From: Corynebacterium timonense
GTDB lineage: Bacteria > Actinomycetota > Actinomycetes > Mycobacteriales > Mycobacteriaceae
Assembly (NCBI RefSeq): GCF_900105305.1
Contig: NZ_LT629765.1
Span: forward strand, 1,798,001 to 1,862,000
DNA length: 64,000 nucleotides
Reading direction: 5' to 3'
The notes beneath the pieces are model-generated. The model had not been told where the DNA came from and did no database searches. It was given only the letters and a program-made list of their open reading frames with translations. Of this stretch, positions 49,652 through 58,784 are shown piece after piece (position 1 is the first letter of the stretch; each line of letters opens with the position of its first letter). The position numbers and the translations under genes were made by a program.

Positions 49652-51106
49652 ATGCCCTCCACACATGAGCAGACCCCGACCACCGGCGTCGGCCACTACC
49701 TCATCGGGCGCGGCGCGACGACGGGGGAGTTCTCCGCCGCCATCGGCCAAGCGGCATCCCTCGCCGCGCGGGCGATCTACGGCACTGACCACCCCATCCC
49801 CGCCTGCGACGCCGCCTCCGCGGCCGAAAAACTCGCAGACATCGATCTCGCCGCCCCGCTCCACGAGCTCCACCGCACCCTTGCGGAGCTGCGTGACATC
49901 TGGCTCGACGGGGCGGTGCTTTACCACCACCCCAGATACCTGTCCCATCTCAACTGCCCCATCGCCCTCCCCGCCGTCGCCGCGGAAGTTCTGGCCACCT
50001 CGCTCAACACCTCGGTGGAGTCCTGGGACCAAGCGGGCGCGGCTGCGTTGATCGAGCAACGCCTGATCGAGTGGGTCAGCCGCATCCTGGGGTTTCCGGA
50101 GTCCGCCAACGGCGTGTTCACCTCCGGCGGCACCCAATCCAACCTGCAGGCTCTGGCCATCGCGCGGAACAAGGCCCGCGCCTCGGCGCCCCTCGACTCG
50201 CTCGCAATCTTCGCCTCCCCCACGGCGCACTACTCAGTGCACCGCGCGGCTGACCTCCTCGGCATCGCGCCGGGCAACGTCGTGAGCGTCGCCATGGAGC
50301 CCGCTGCGCTGAGCGCCGCCCTCACCCGCGCCCAACGGAGCGGGTGCACGCCCGCGGCCGTGGTGGCCACGGCCGGAACGACGGATCGCGGGCTCATCGA
50401 CCCGCTCGACGGCATCGCCGACGTCTGCCGGGCCGCCGGGGTGCACCTCCACGTCGACGCCGCCTACGGCGGGGCCGCGTGTTTGTCGCCTACCCACGCG
50501 GGTCTGCTGCGCGGCATCGACCGGGCCGACAGCGTGACCATCGACTTCCACAAAACCTTCTACCAGCCCCTCACCTGCTCCGCGCTGCTCTGTCGCAACG
50601 CCTCTGACTTCGCCGCCGTGCGCGTGCACGCCGACTACCTCAACCCCGCCGATGCCCCGCGGCTCAACCTCGCCGACTACTCACTGCAAACCTCGCGGCG
50701 CTTCGACGCCCTCAAGCTCTGGGTCACCCTCAGGACGGTCGGCCCCGAGGCCTTCGGCGCTGCCTTCGACAGCATCATCGCGCTCGCCCGCGACGCCGCG
50801 CACGCCATTGAACACGACCCCGAGCTCGCCGACCTCGACCTCTACGAAAAGCCCCATCTCAGCACCGTGCTCTTTTCCCTGCGCGGTGACCCACGCGGGG
50901 CACTCGCCGCCCCCATCCGCGACGCCCTCTTTTCCTCCGGCACCGCCGCCATCGCCGTCACCCGCATCGACGAACGCACCCTGATGAAGCTCACCATCCT
51001 CGACCCGACGCTGAAGCTCGACGAAATCACCTCGGTCCTTCGCGCCGTTGTCCGCGTCAGCCGTACCCTGCCCACACCTCCCGATCGAGCAGCAGACACA
51101 CTGTAA
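49652..51106 (+). CDS. PLP-dependent decarboxylase for siderophore diamine synthesis (DesA-like)
   Basis: A 484-aa group II (fold-type I) decarboxylase. The PLP lysine is Lys301 in VTIDFHKTFYQPLTCSALL; HVDAAYGGAA holds the aspartate that contacts the pyridine nitrogen. This is the family of lysine decarboxylase DesA/BibA and diaminobutyrate decarboxylases. With the monooxygenase and NIS synthetase downstream, it is predicted to make cadaverine or putrescine as the siderophore backbone; the substrate cannot be told from sequence alone. The start at 49652 lies 18 bases after the DtxR box without an obvious ribosome-binding site, so the message could be nearly leaderless. Confidence 0.9.
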   Translation: MPSTHEQTPTTGVGHYLIGRGATTGEFSAAIGQAASLAARAIYGTDHPIPACDAASAAEKLADIDLAAPLHELHRTLAELRDIWLDGAVLYHHPRYLSHLNCPIALPAVAAEVLATSLNTSVESWDQAGAAALIEQRLIEWVSRILGFPESANGVFTSGGTQSNLQALAIARNKARASAPLDSLAIFASPTAHYSVHRAADLLGIAPGNVVSVAMEPAALSAALTRAQRSGCTPAAVVATAGTTDRGLIDPLDGIADVCRAAGVHLHVDAAYGGAACLSPTHAGLLRGIDRADSVTIDFHKTFYQPLTCSALLCRNASDFAAVRVHADYLNPADAPRLNLADYSLQTSRRFDALKLWVTLRTVGPEAFGAAFDSIIALARDAAHAIEHDPELADLDLYEKPHLSTVLFSLRGDPRGALAAPIRDALFSSGTAAIAVTRIDERTLMKLTILDPTLKLDEITSVLRAVVRVSRTLPTPPDRAADTL

Positions 51107-51121
51107 AAGGAACAGCTTTTC

Positions 51122-52465
51122 ATGCCCACGCCTCACACCACCGACACCAACCGCACAGTCGACATCGCTGGGGTCGGCATCGGCCCCTTCAACCTCGGCC
51201 TCGCCGCGCTCGCGCAGCCGCTGGTCAGCGCCGGGGAACTCACCGCAGCGTTCTTCGACCGCCGCCCCGCCTTCCGCTGGCACCCAGGCCTGCTGCTCGA
51301 AGAATCCACCATCCAGGTCCCCTTCCTCGCCGACCTGGTCACCCTGGCCGACCCCACGAGTCAGTTCAGCTTTCTCAACTACCTCAAGCTCAAGGGCCGC
51401 CTGCACCGCTACTACATCCGCGAGGACTTCTTCCCCCTGCGCAGCGAGTACTCCGACTACTGCGCCTGGGTGAGCGAACAGCTCAGCACGACGCACTGGG
51501 GCCACGACGTCCGCGCGGTGCGCCCGGCGCCGGAGCAGCTCCGCGCCGCCACCGGCGCCCGCTGGGTCGTCGAGATTGACGGACAGCCCGACGTTTTCGC
51601 CCGCAACGTGGTCAGCGGCGTGGGCACCGACCCCTACGTCCCCGAGGATTTAGCCGGCGCGCTGCTCGCCAGCGACTCACCCCGCGCGATCCACTCCGCC
51701 GACTACCTTCCGGCGCGCGCGTGGCTCCGGCAGGCAGAGTCGGTGACCGTGATCGGCTCCGGACAGTCCGCTGCCGAGATCTACGCCGACCTGCTCGGCC
51801 AGGCTGTCGCGAACGGCACGCGCGTGGATTGGATCACCCGCTCTCCGCGCTTTTTTCCCATGGAATACACCAAGCTCACCCTCGAGCTGACCTCCCCGGA
51901 GTACGCGCGCTACGTGCGCGGGCTTCCCATGGACCAGCGCGACCGGCGGGTGCGCGAGGACCGCAGCCTGTACAAGGGCATCTCCTCGGAGACGGTGAAT
52001 GCCATCTACGACATGCTCTACCGGCTCAGCCTCTCCTACGACTTAGCGGAGCACACCACGCTGCGCGCCGGGGTAAGCGTGCGCTACGCGCGCACCCGCG
52101 GCGACGCCCTCGAGTTCGACCTGCGGCACGACGAAAGCGGCACTCAGGCCACGCACACCACCCACGCCGCGATCCTGTGCACCGGTTACCGCAGCGCCCA
52201 GATCCCCGCCTTCCTCGAACCCGCCCGCGACCTGATCAACCTTGACCCGAAAGGGCGCTTCGACCTCAACGAGAACTTCGCCGCAGACGACGAAGGCTCC
52301 CTCTTCGCGCTCAACGCGGACGAGCACCTCATCTCCCTCAACGGCCCCGACCTCGGGATGGGACCATGGCGCAACTCCATCGTTTTGCGCGCCATCACGG
52401 GCCGGGAGGTCTACCCCATCGAGCGCTCCATCGCCTTCCAAGACATCGGGGGGTTCGGCGCATGA
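51122..52465 (+). CDS. Amine N-monooxygenase for siderophore synthesis (DesB/IucD family)
   Basis: A 447-aa flavin-dependent N-hydroxylating monooxygenase. The FAD site is AGVGIGPFNLGLAALA (residues 16-31), the NADPH site VIGSGQSAAEIYADLL (around 208), and the C-terminal ILCTGYRS and LNADEHLISLNGPDLGMG segments are typical of the SidA/IucD/PvdA group. It would hydroxylate a terminal amine of the diamine made by the upstream decarboxylase. AAAGGA precedes the ATG at 51122, 15 bases after the decarboxylase stop. Its stop overlaps the next start (ATGA). Confidence 0.93.
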   Translation: MPTPHTTDTNRTVDIAGVGIGPFNLGLAALAQPLVSAGELTAAFFDRRPAFRWHPGLLLEESTIQVPFLADLVTLADPTSQFSFLNYLKLKGRLHRYYIREDFFPLRSEYSDYCAWVSEQLSTTHWGHDVRAVRPAPEQLRAATGARWVVEIDGQPDVFARNVVSGVGTDPYVPEDLAGALLASDSPRAIHSADYLPARAWLRQAESVTVIGSGQSAAEIYADLLGQAVANGTRVDWITRSPRFFPMEYTKLTLELTSPEYARYVRGLPMDQRDRRVREDRSLYKGISSETVNAIYDMLYRLSLSYDLAEHTTLRAGVSVRYARTRGDALEFDLRHDESGTQATHTTHAAILCTGYRSAQIPAFLEPARDLINLDPKGRFDLNENFAADDEGSLFALNADEHLISLNGPDLGMGPWRNSIVLRAITGREVYPIERSIAFQDIGGFGA

Positions 52466-54813
52466 GCGTTATCCACACCACCGCCGGGTGGCTCACGTTT
52501 CGCCCCGCGGCCGCTGCCGACCACGACACCCTACACCGCTGGGTCACCGACCCGCGCTCGCGGTTCTGGGGTGCGCTCGACGCCTCGCCCGAAGACGTCG
52601 CCGTCGAGCTTGCCCGCCTCGCCGCCGCCGCGCACGAAGCCGGCTACGTGATCGAACGCGCGGGCACCCCCCTCGCGTTCGTCGAGCTCTACGACCCCTC
52701 CCGCGTGCTTTTAAGCCACCTCGCCGAGCAGCTGCCCCTGCGCCCTGGCGATCTCGGCATGCACCTGCTGTGCGCCCCGCCGGAAGGAGAGGCCACGGAA
52801 TCCGGTCTGACCTCGGCGCTCATGGCCGCGACCGTCGCGTGGATTTTTGCAGCCCCGCGCAAGCACCGGCGCATCATCGTGGAACCCGACACCCGCAACA
52901 CCAAGATCCTGGCCAAAAATGCCCTCGCCGGGTTTCGCACTGTGCCCGGCTTCGAGCAGACCGCGCTTGCCGGAAAAACCGCCTGTATCCAGGCCGTTGA
53001 TCCCGCACAGTTTTTCGCCTCCCCGCTCGCCGCGCGGGCCCGGGTGCCACAGCTCGCCCTACCTTCGCCCGCCACGCACCTCACGGGTCAGTCAGCCCGG
53101 CGCGCGGAGGCTCACCTCGTGGCCAAGGCGCTGCGTGAAATGATCCACGAGCGCGCCCTCACCCCGCGCTCGGCCGGGCAGCCCGGCTACTACAGCATCG
53201 ACGCCGGAGGCACGACCATCCGTTTCGCCGCGACGAAGCATCCGCTGGAGCACTACAGCATCGACCCGGACACGGTGCGCGATGAGAGCGGAGCTCCGGT
53301 CCGGCTCATCCCGCTCGTCGCGCGCCTAGCGCCGCAGCTGGGCATTCCCGCGTCCTTCGTGCACACCTACCTGGAGGAATTGTCCTCCACCCTCGCCGGG
53401 CGCGCCCGCGCCGAAGCCCTGGCTCGCCCCGGGGTGGCGGAGCTATCCGACGCCGCCGCATCGCTGGATGCCGCCGCCTACATGCAGTACATCGAGTCGG
53501 CGATGGTGGAGGGCCACCCCGGGTTCATCGCCAATGCCGGGCGCGCCGGAATGAGCGAAGCCGAGGCCACGGCCTACGTGCCCGAGCAGGGACGCTCCAC
53601 CGCGTTGGTGTGGGTCGCGGTGCGCAGGGAGGCGGCAACTGTGGCGTCGATACGCGGCGTGCGCATGGAAGACCTGACCGGGGCCGTTCTCGCACGCCAT
53701 GGGCTCGACCCGGCGCGCTACGTCGCTCTGCCGGTGCACCCCTGGCAGTGGGAAAACAAAGTTACGACAGTCTTCGCCGACCTCCTCCTCAGCGGCGACA
53801 TGGTCTACCTCGGGGAGGGTGAGGACCTCATGCACCCGCAGCAATCGCTGCGCACCTTCTTCAACCTCACGCGCCCCGAGCTGCCGTATGTCAAAACGGC
53901 AGTGGCCGTGCGCAACATGGGTTTCACCCGCGGTTTGTCGCCGGCGTACATGTCGGTCACCCCCGCCATCAACGAATGGGTCGCTTCGCTTCTCGACGCC
54001 GACCCAGACTTCACCCACTACAACGTGCGCCTGCTCAAAGAAATCGCCTCGATCGGCGTCACCGGCGACGTATACCACGGCAGCGCCGCCTCCGGCGTCG
54101 CCGACAACGGCCCCCACCAGAAGATGCTCGCGGCCCTATGGCGCGAGTCCCCGATCCCGATGCTCGGCGAGGGAAACGTCGCGGTCACCCTCGCCGCGGT
54201 ACTGCACACCGACCCCGCCGGACGCCCGCTCGCCGCCGAGTGGATCGCCCGCTCGGGCCTGACCCCCGCCGACTGGCTGGCCCGGCTACTCAATGTCTAC
54301 CTCCGCCCCGCCGTCCGCGCCCTGGCAGAGTACGACATCGCGTTCATGCTGCACTCCGAGAACGTCATCCTGGAGCTTGACGGCTTCGTCCCGGTCGGTT
54401 CCTTCCTCAAAGACATCGGCGAGGAGGTGGCGGTGCTTAACCCCCAGCGCGAGGTCCCCGAGGCCATCGCCCGTATCACCAGCGACGCCACCATGGACCA
54501 GGAGCTGCGGGCCCAGCCGATTCACGCCGACATCATCGACGGGGTGCTGCGCCACCTCGGCGCCCTCTTATCCGATGCCGGCGCCCTCAGCGACGAAGAA
54601 TTCTGGGCCTGCGTCCGCGCATGCGTGGACGGGTATAGGGCCGACTACCCCGACTCGGGCTCAACCCTCCCCCTCTGTGCCCCGGACTTCATGCACTCCT
54701 GCCTCAACCGGCTGCAATGGCGCAACCCCGAGACCATGGTGAACTTGAGCGACCAGAATGCGTCGCTGCTGTACGCGGGCCGGATCCGCAACCCGCTTCG
54801 CGGACCCGTCTAG
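52462..54813 (+). CDS. Fused GNAT acyltransferase / IucA-IucC NIS siderophore synthetase
   Basis: A 783-aa two-domain enzyme. Residues about 10-185 are an IucB/RhbD/DesC-type acyltransferase, with KHRRIIVEPDTRNTKILAKN (from residue 133) binding the acyl-CoA, here probably succinyl- or acetyl-CoA. Residues about 200-783 are an NIS synthetase of the IucA/IucC/DesD type: VEGHPGFIANAGR near 350, HPWQWENKV, and SLRTFFNLTRPELPYVKTAV are ATP and carboxylate site motifs, and the FhuF-like C-terminal part ends PETMVNLSDQNASLLYAG. The same domain order is known in BibC of bisucaberin synthesis. The ATG at 52462 overlaps the monooxygenase stop. It converges with the ABC ATPase, sharing three bases of stop codons. 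Confidence 0.9.
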   Translation: MSVIHTTAGWLTFRPAAAADHDTLHRWVTDPRSRFWGALDASPEDVAVELARLAAAAHEAGYVIERAGTPLAFVELYDPSRVLLSHLAEQLPLRPGDLGMHLLCAPPEGEATESGLTSALMAATVAWIFAAPRKHRRIIVEPDTRNTKILAKNALAGFRTVPGFEQTALAGKTACIQAVDPAQFFASPLAARARVPQLALPSPATHLTGQSARRAEAHLVAKALREMIHERALTPRSAGQPGYYSIDAGGTTIRFAATKHPLEHYSIDPDTVRDESGAPVRLIPLVARLAPQLGIPASFVHTYLEELSSTLAGRARAEALARPGVAELSDAAASLDAAAYMQYIESAMVEGHPGFIANAGRAGMSEAEATAYVPEQGRSTALVWVAVRREAATVASIRGVRMEDLTGAVLARHGLDPARYVALPVHPWQWENKVTTVFADLLLSGDMVYLGEGEDLMHPQQSLRTFFNLTRPELPYVKTAVAVRNMGFTRGLSPAYMSVTPAINEWVASLLDADPDFTHYNVRLLKEIASIGVTGDVYHGSAASGVADNGPHQKMLAALWRESPIPMLGEGNVAVTLAAVLHTDPAGRPLAAEWIARSGLTPADWLARLLNVYLRPAVRALAEYDIAFMLHSENVILELDGFVPVGSFLKDIGEEVAVLNPQREVPEAIARITSDATMDQELRAQPIHADIIDGVLRHLGALLSDAGALSDEEFWACVRACVDGYRADYPDSGSTLPLCAPDFMHSCLNRLQWRNPETMVNLSDQNASLLYAGRIRNPLRGPV

Positions 54814-55607
54814 CGAACAGTACCCCGCGGGACGATCACGGGAGCGGCCCCCGCGGGGTCGTCCCACACCTCGGCGCGCAGCCCGTAGGCCTCGGCGAGC
54901 ACCTCGGTGGTGAGGGCCTGCTTCGGGGTGCCGTGGGCGAGAATGTGCCCCCCGCGCATGACCACCAGCGTGTCGGAGAACATGCCGGCCAGCATGAGGT
55001 CGTGCAGCACCATCACCACTGCTTTACCGGCGCGCGCCTGCTCGCGGGCGAGGGCCAGCATGTCGATGGCGTTGGCGGGGTCGAGGAAGGTCGTCGGCTC
55101 GTCGAGGAGCAGCACGGGGGTGTCCTGCGCCAGGGTCATCGCCAACCACACCCGCTGCCGCTGGCCGCCGCTGAGCGCGTCGATCTCGCGCTCGAGCAGG
55201 TCGGTGATGCCGGTCGCCTCGCAGGCGCGCGCAATCGCCTCGTGGTCCGCGGCCGATGGGCCAGCCATGCGCCCTTGGTGCGGGTGGCGCCCGCGCGCAA
55301 CAAGCTCGCCGACGTACAACCCGTCCGGCGCCGTGGGGTGCTGCGGGAGAAGCGAGACGCGCTGGGCAGCCTCGCGTGCGGATAGGGTGTGCACCTCGGT
55401 GCCATGGACACGCACCGTGCCCTCGCGGGGCGTCAGCAGCTTGGACATCGACTTCAGCAGCGTGGACTTGCCACAACCGTTCGGCCCGATGAGGGTGGTC
55501 ACCTCTCCCGCGCGCGCCGCGAGGTCGACGCCGTGGAGGACGTCCGCCCCGTCTGTATAGCCCGCGCGGATACCGCGCGCGACGAGTGCAGCATCAGTTC
55601 GTTCCAT
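54810..55607 (-). CDS. Iron-siderophore ABC transporter ATP-binding protein
   Basis: A 265-aa FepC/FhuC-type ATPase with Walker A LIGPNGCGKSTLLKS, signature LSGGQRQRVWLAMTLAQ and Walker B VLLLDEPTTFLD. The ATG at 55607 was chosen over a longer shadow frame that runs into the permease. It is the last gene of the uptake operon and powers import of the ferric siderophore. Confidence 0.96.
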   Translation of the reverse strand: MERTDAALVARGIRAGYTDGADVLHGVDLAARAGEVTTLIGPNGCGKSTLLKSMSKLLTPREGTVRVHGTEVHTLSAREAAQRVSLLPQHPTAPDGLYVGELVARGRHPHQGRMAGPSAADHEAIARACEATGITDLLEREIDALSGGQRQRVWLAMTLAQDTPVLLLDEPTTFLDPANAIDMLALAREQARAGKAVVMVLHDLMLAGMFSDTLVVMRGGHILAHGTPKQALTTEVLAEAYGLRAEVWDDPAGAAPVIVPRGTVR

Positions 55608-55633
55608 GTCCGCCTCTCTGTTTCCGAATGAGT

Positions 55634-56668
55634 TCACTGCCCCGATCGCCTCCACACCAGCACCACCAGGACGATCCCGCCAACGACGGCCGAGACCGCC
55701 CCCACCGGCGCCGTCGACGGGATGAGGCCCGCGATCACCGCGCACGCTGCCAAAATCGCCGCTCCTGCCGCCGCCGCAACCAACGGCGGCGGGGTGGGTG
55801 TTCGGGCAACGAGCCTGCCGAAGTGGGGCGCGATGAGGGCAACGAAGCCGATCGGCCCCACCGCCGCGACGACCACGGCGGACACCCCCGTTGCCGCGAC
55901 GAGCAGCAGCCTGCGCTGCATCGTGATGTTCACCCCCAGCATGGCCGCGGAGGCGTCGTCGTGCGCCAGCAGCGGAAGGTCGCGCCCGCACCACAGCCCC
56001 AACGCGACGAAGGGGGCCAGCCCAATAAGGAGGGGAAGGATGGCATCCATGCGGATGAAGCCCGTCGATCCCGCCAACCAGGTCTGCGCCTCGGCGGCGC
56101 GCAATAGCTCCGCACGCAAGAGAAGGTAGCTCACGCCTGCCTGCAGCATCATCGTCAGCGCAAAGCCGACGAGGACGATTCTGTTGCTCGTGCCGATGCC
56201 ACCCAGCAGCGACAGCACCACAACGACAGCAACCGCCCCCACCAGCGCCAGCACGGCACGCCACCAGAAGATCGGGATATCGTCGACGAAGGAGGGGCGG
56301 TACGAGATGCTTCCTAGCACGACGGCGACTGCGGCGCCGGAGGTGACGCCCAAAATGTCCGGAGAGGCCAGCGGGTTGCGCGACATCGACTGGGTCCACG
56401 CCCCCGCCATGCCCAGCGCCGCACCGACGATCAGGGTGGCGAGGGCAACGGGGATCCGCAGGTCCCACACCGCCATGATCTCGCGCGAGGTGCCGCCGCC
56501 GCTCAGCACCTCGACGACCCGCCCGGGGGACATGGACACGGCCCCCTGCCCGAGGAGGATGAGGTAGGCCCCACCTGCCACGAGCGCGAATAACGCCCCG
56601 GCGGCGCTCTTTCTCATCGTGCGCTCGCGCTTCTGCGCGCGAAAGACGCGTACTGCCTGGTTGCTCAC
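55634..56668 (-). CDS. FecCD-family iron-siderophore permease (second copy)
   Basis: A 344-aa permease with nine to ten helices and the coupling-loop region GAWTQSMSRNPLASPDILGV, typical of FepD/FepG proteins. It starts at a GTG (56668, VSNQAVRVFRAQ) directly after the stop of the first permease; an internal ATG at 56617 is possible. It pairs with the adjacent permease as a heterodimer. Confidence 0.95.
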   Translation of the reverse strand: MSNQAVRVFRAQKRERTMRKSAAGALFALVAGGAYLILLGQGAVSMSPGRVVEVLSGGGTSREIMAVWDLRIPVALATLIVGAALGMAGAWTQSMSRNPLASPDILGVTSGAAVAVVLGSISYRPSFVDDIPIFWWRAVLALVGAVAVVVVLSLLGGIGTSNRIVLVGFALTMMLQAGVSYLLLRAELLRAAEAQTWLAGSTGFIRMDAILPLLIGLAPFVALGLWCGRDLPLLAHDDASAAMLGVNITMQRRLLLVAATGVSAVVVAAVGPIGFVALIAPHFGRLVARTPTPPPLVAAAAGAAILAACAVIAGLIPSTAPVGAVSAVVGGIVLVVLVWRRSGQ

Positions 56669-57700
56669 TTACGCCACCCCTTTTCGGCTGGTACCGCCTA
56701 TGCCGCGGCGCACCGCCGCGATGAGCACCGGGCCACCGATGACGGCGATGACGATAGACATTTCCAGCTCCCCGGGGCGCATCACGAGGCGCCCGATGAT
56801 GTCGGCGCACAGCACAAGCGCTCCCCCGAAGAGCGCCGCGGGCAGGAGCAAGCGACTGACCTGCGGGCCGAGGAAGCGTCGCAGGATGTGCGGGGCGGCG
56901 AAGCCGACGAAGGCGACAGGTCCCGCGGTCGCGGTGGCGGTGCCAGCGAGCACGACCACGCCGAGGGCTGCCAGCACGCGTGCCAACCGCGGCGACCCGC
57001 CGAGCGCCAGGGAGGCCTCCTCCCCCATCGATAGAAGGTCAAGCGGGCGCGCAGCGAGGGCGGCGATGACCGCGCCGACGGCCACACCCGCCCAGGCCAC
57101 GGCGGCGTCGTCGTAGCTGCGGCCGAAGGTCGAACCCACCGTCCAGTGCCTCATACTGTCCAGCACCGAGGTGTCGAACAGGCCGATGAGGACCGACCCT
57201 GCGCGCAACGAGGCGTCTACGCCGAGGCCTACCAGGATGAGGGTGAGCGGGCTCGCTGAGCGCCGCGCAACCATCAGCACCAGCGCGGAGGCCGCGGCCG
57301 CTCCGACGAAGGCGTACACCGTCGCCCCTGCGAGGCCGACCACAGCGCCCGCCGCGCTGCCCACGGCCACGGCAAAGGCCGCGCCCGCGGTCACGCCGAT
57401 GAACCCGGGATCCGCGAGCGGGTTGCGGGTCCACGCCTGCGCGAGAACACCGGCGATGGCCAGCGATGCGCCGACGGCGTAGGCGAGCAGGGTCCGCGGC
57501 GCGCGCAGCTGCCAGAAGATATTGCGCACGTCGTCGCTTCCCTCGCCGAGAGCTGCGGCGACGAGATCGGCGAGAGAAATGGTGCGCGAGCCGAACGCCA
57601 GCGAAGCCACGACCGCGAGGAGAGAGACAACGACAAGCAGCGCGATGGCCCGCGCACTATCGCGGGACCGGCGCACTGTGAGAGTGCCGGGGGTACTCAT
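56669..57700 (-). CDS. FecCD-family iron-siderophore permease (first copy)
   Basis: A 343-aa permease (MSTPGTLTVRRSRDSARAIA) with the family segment LAQAWTRNPLADPGFIGVTA after the fourth helix. It lies six bases after the binding-protein stop, and its stop is directly followed by the start of the second permease. Confidence 0.95.
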   Translation of the reverse strand: MSTPGTLTVRRSRDSARAIALLVVVSLLAVVASLAFGSRTISLADLVAAALGEGSDDVRNIFWQLRAPRTLLAYAVGASLAIAGVLAQAWTRNPLADPGFIGVTAGAAFAVAVGSAAGAVVGLAGATVYAFVGAAAASALVLMVARRSASPLTLILVGLGVDASLRAGSVLIGLFDTSVLDSMRHWTVGSTFGRSYDDAAVAWAGVAVGAVIAALAARPLDLLSMGEEASLALGGSPRLARVLAALGVVVLAGTATATAGPVAFVGFAAPHILRRFLGPQVSRLLLPAALFGGALVLCADIIGRLVMRPGELEMSIVIAVIGGPVLIAAVRRGIGGTSRKGVA

Positions 57701-57706
57701 CGAGTG

Positions 57707-58654
57707 TTAGTTCAGCTGCTCCTCGAACCTTTCGGCCACCCACGGGATGGTCACCGGGTTGGGCATGCTCAACGCGTTGCCGGTATCAGTGTCGAGGTAG
57801 CGCACGCGCCCGTCCTTGACCACCTCGAGGTCTTGGAAGATCGGGTCGTTCTTGACCTGGTCGACGAGGCCGTTGTAGTCGAGCACGAAAAGGTAGTCGA
57901 CGTTGTTGAGCTCGGTGTAGTTCTCCGGGGCGTAGTCAACGAAGAACGTGGAACCGTCGCCCTCCAGCTCGTCGGGGATGACAAAGCCGAGGTCCTCAAT
58001 GAACTGCCCGCGCCCATCGTCGGAGGTGTACAGGCCGATCTTGCCGTCGTACGGCATGACGATGGCCGCGCGAGCGCCCTGCACCTCGGGGTGGTTGGCC
58101 CTGAAGTCTTCGAAGACCTGCTCGGTCTGTTCCACGAGGTCGCGGCCCTCGGCCGACTTGTCCACGGCGTCGGCGATGGTCTCCACCTGCGCTTCCCACG
58201 GCACCTGCCAGTCGTCGTACTCCGCCGGCTTCACGGTCGTCGGCGCGATGTTTTCCAGGGACTCTTGCGCCTCAACGTCGACGGCTTGGTTCACGGCGAC
58301 GATGTGGGTGGGGTCGACCGCCGAGACCTGTTCCAGGATGTCTGCGGTGAACCCACTGGCAACGTTGTAGATGACCTCCGGCTGGGCGTCGCCGAGCAGG
58401 TCCTCGGCCCACGGGCCAACACCGGAGGGGCCGACGTCGCCCTCCGCACCCCACGGCGCGACGGCGACAGGGGTGATGCCGAGGGCCAGCAATGTGTCCG
58501 CGTCGCCCAAGCCGAGGCTGGCGACACGCATCTCACTGTCGTCGCCCTCAGCCTGCGTCGAGTCCCCCTCGCCGCGGGAGCAGCCCGCCAGCGCGAGCGT
58601 GGCGGCGGTGAGGGCGGCCACGATGCCCGTGGCGCGCTTGTTCAAAAACATCAT
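57707..58654 (-). CDS. Iron-siderophore substrate-binding lipoprotein
   Basis: A 315-aa FepB/FhuD-type periplasmic-binding lipoprotein. The lipobox is ALAGC with the lipidated Cys at residue 25 (ATLALAGCSRGEG). The mature part has two lobes with VASLGLGDADTLLALGITPV and GNALSMPNPVTIPWVAERF. It is the first gene of the uptake operon. The ATG at 58654 follows AGAAGGA; the longer frame upstream is spurious. Its promoter region carries a DtxR-like box shared with the divergent SIP gene. Confidence 0.95.
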   Translation of the reverse strand: MMFLNKRATGIVAALTAATLALAGCSRGEGDSTQAEGDDSEMRVASLGLGDADTLLALGITPVAVAPWGAEGDVGPSGVGPWAEDLLGDAQPEVIYNVASGFTADILEQVSAVDPTHIVAVNQAVDVEAQESLENIAPTTVKPAEYDDWQVPWEAQVETIADAVDKSAEGRDLVEQTEQVFEDFRANHPEVQGARAAIVMPYDGKIGLYTSDDGRGQFIEDLGFVIPDELEGDGSTFFVDYAPENYTELNNVDYLFVLDYNGLVDQVKNDPIFQDLEVVKDGRVRYLDTDTGNALSMPNPVTIPWVAERFEEQLN

Positions 58655-58686
58655 TGCGTGTGTCCTTCTGTAGGCCGTCCGATTTA

Positions 58687-58715
58687 CACCACATGGGTAT
58701 GTGCAAATTGTGGTG
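58687..58715. repeat. Inverted repeat in the leader of the binding-protein gene
   Basis: caccaca (58687-58693) and tgtggtg (58709-58715) with a 15-base loop. It lies between the predicted promoter and the ATG of the binding protein, so it could form a leader hairpin. No role known. Confidence 0.4.
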
Positions 58716-58745
58716 ACTGTCGTATAGTAGGACGCGCACCTGACG

Positions 58746-58764
58746 TAATGCAAGCCTTACCTCA
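58746..58764. promoter_or_regulatory. DtxR-type iron box between the uptake operon and the SIP gene
   Basis: taatgcaagccttacctca matches the DtxR consensus at 13 of 19 positions. On the minus strand it overlaps a -35-like TTGCAT, and 18 bases on lies TACTAT. On the plus strand it is 20 bases upstream of the SIP start. One site could therefore control both divergent units. Confidence 0.7.
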
Positions 58765-58784
58765 CACACCCTAGGTCACAGAGC

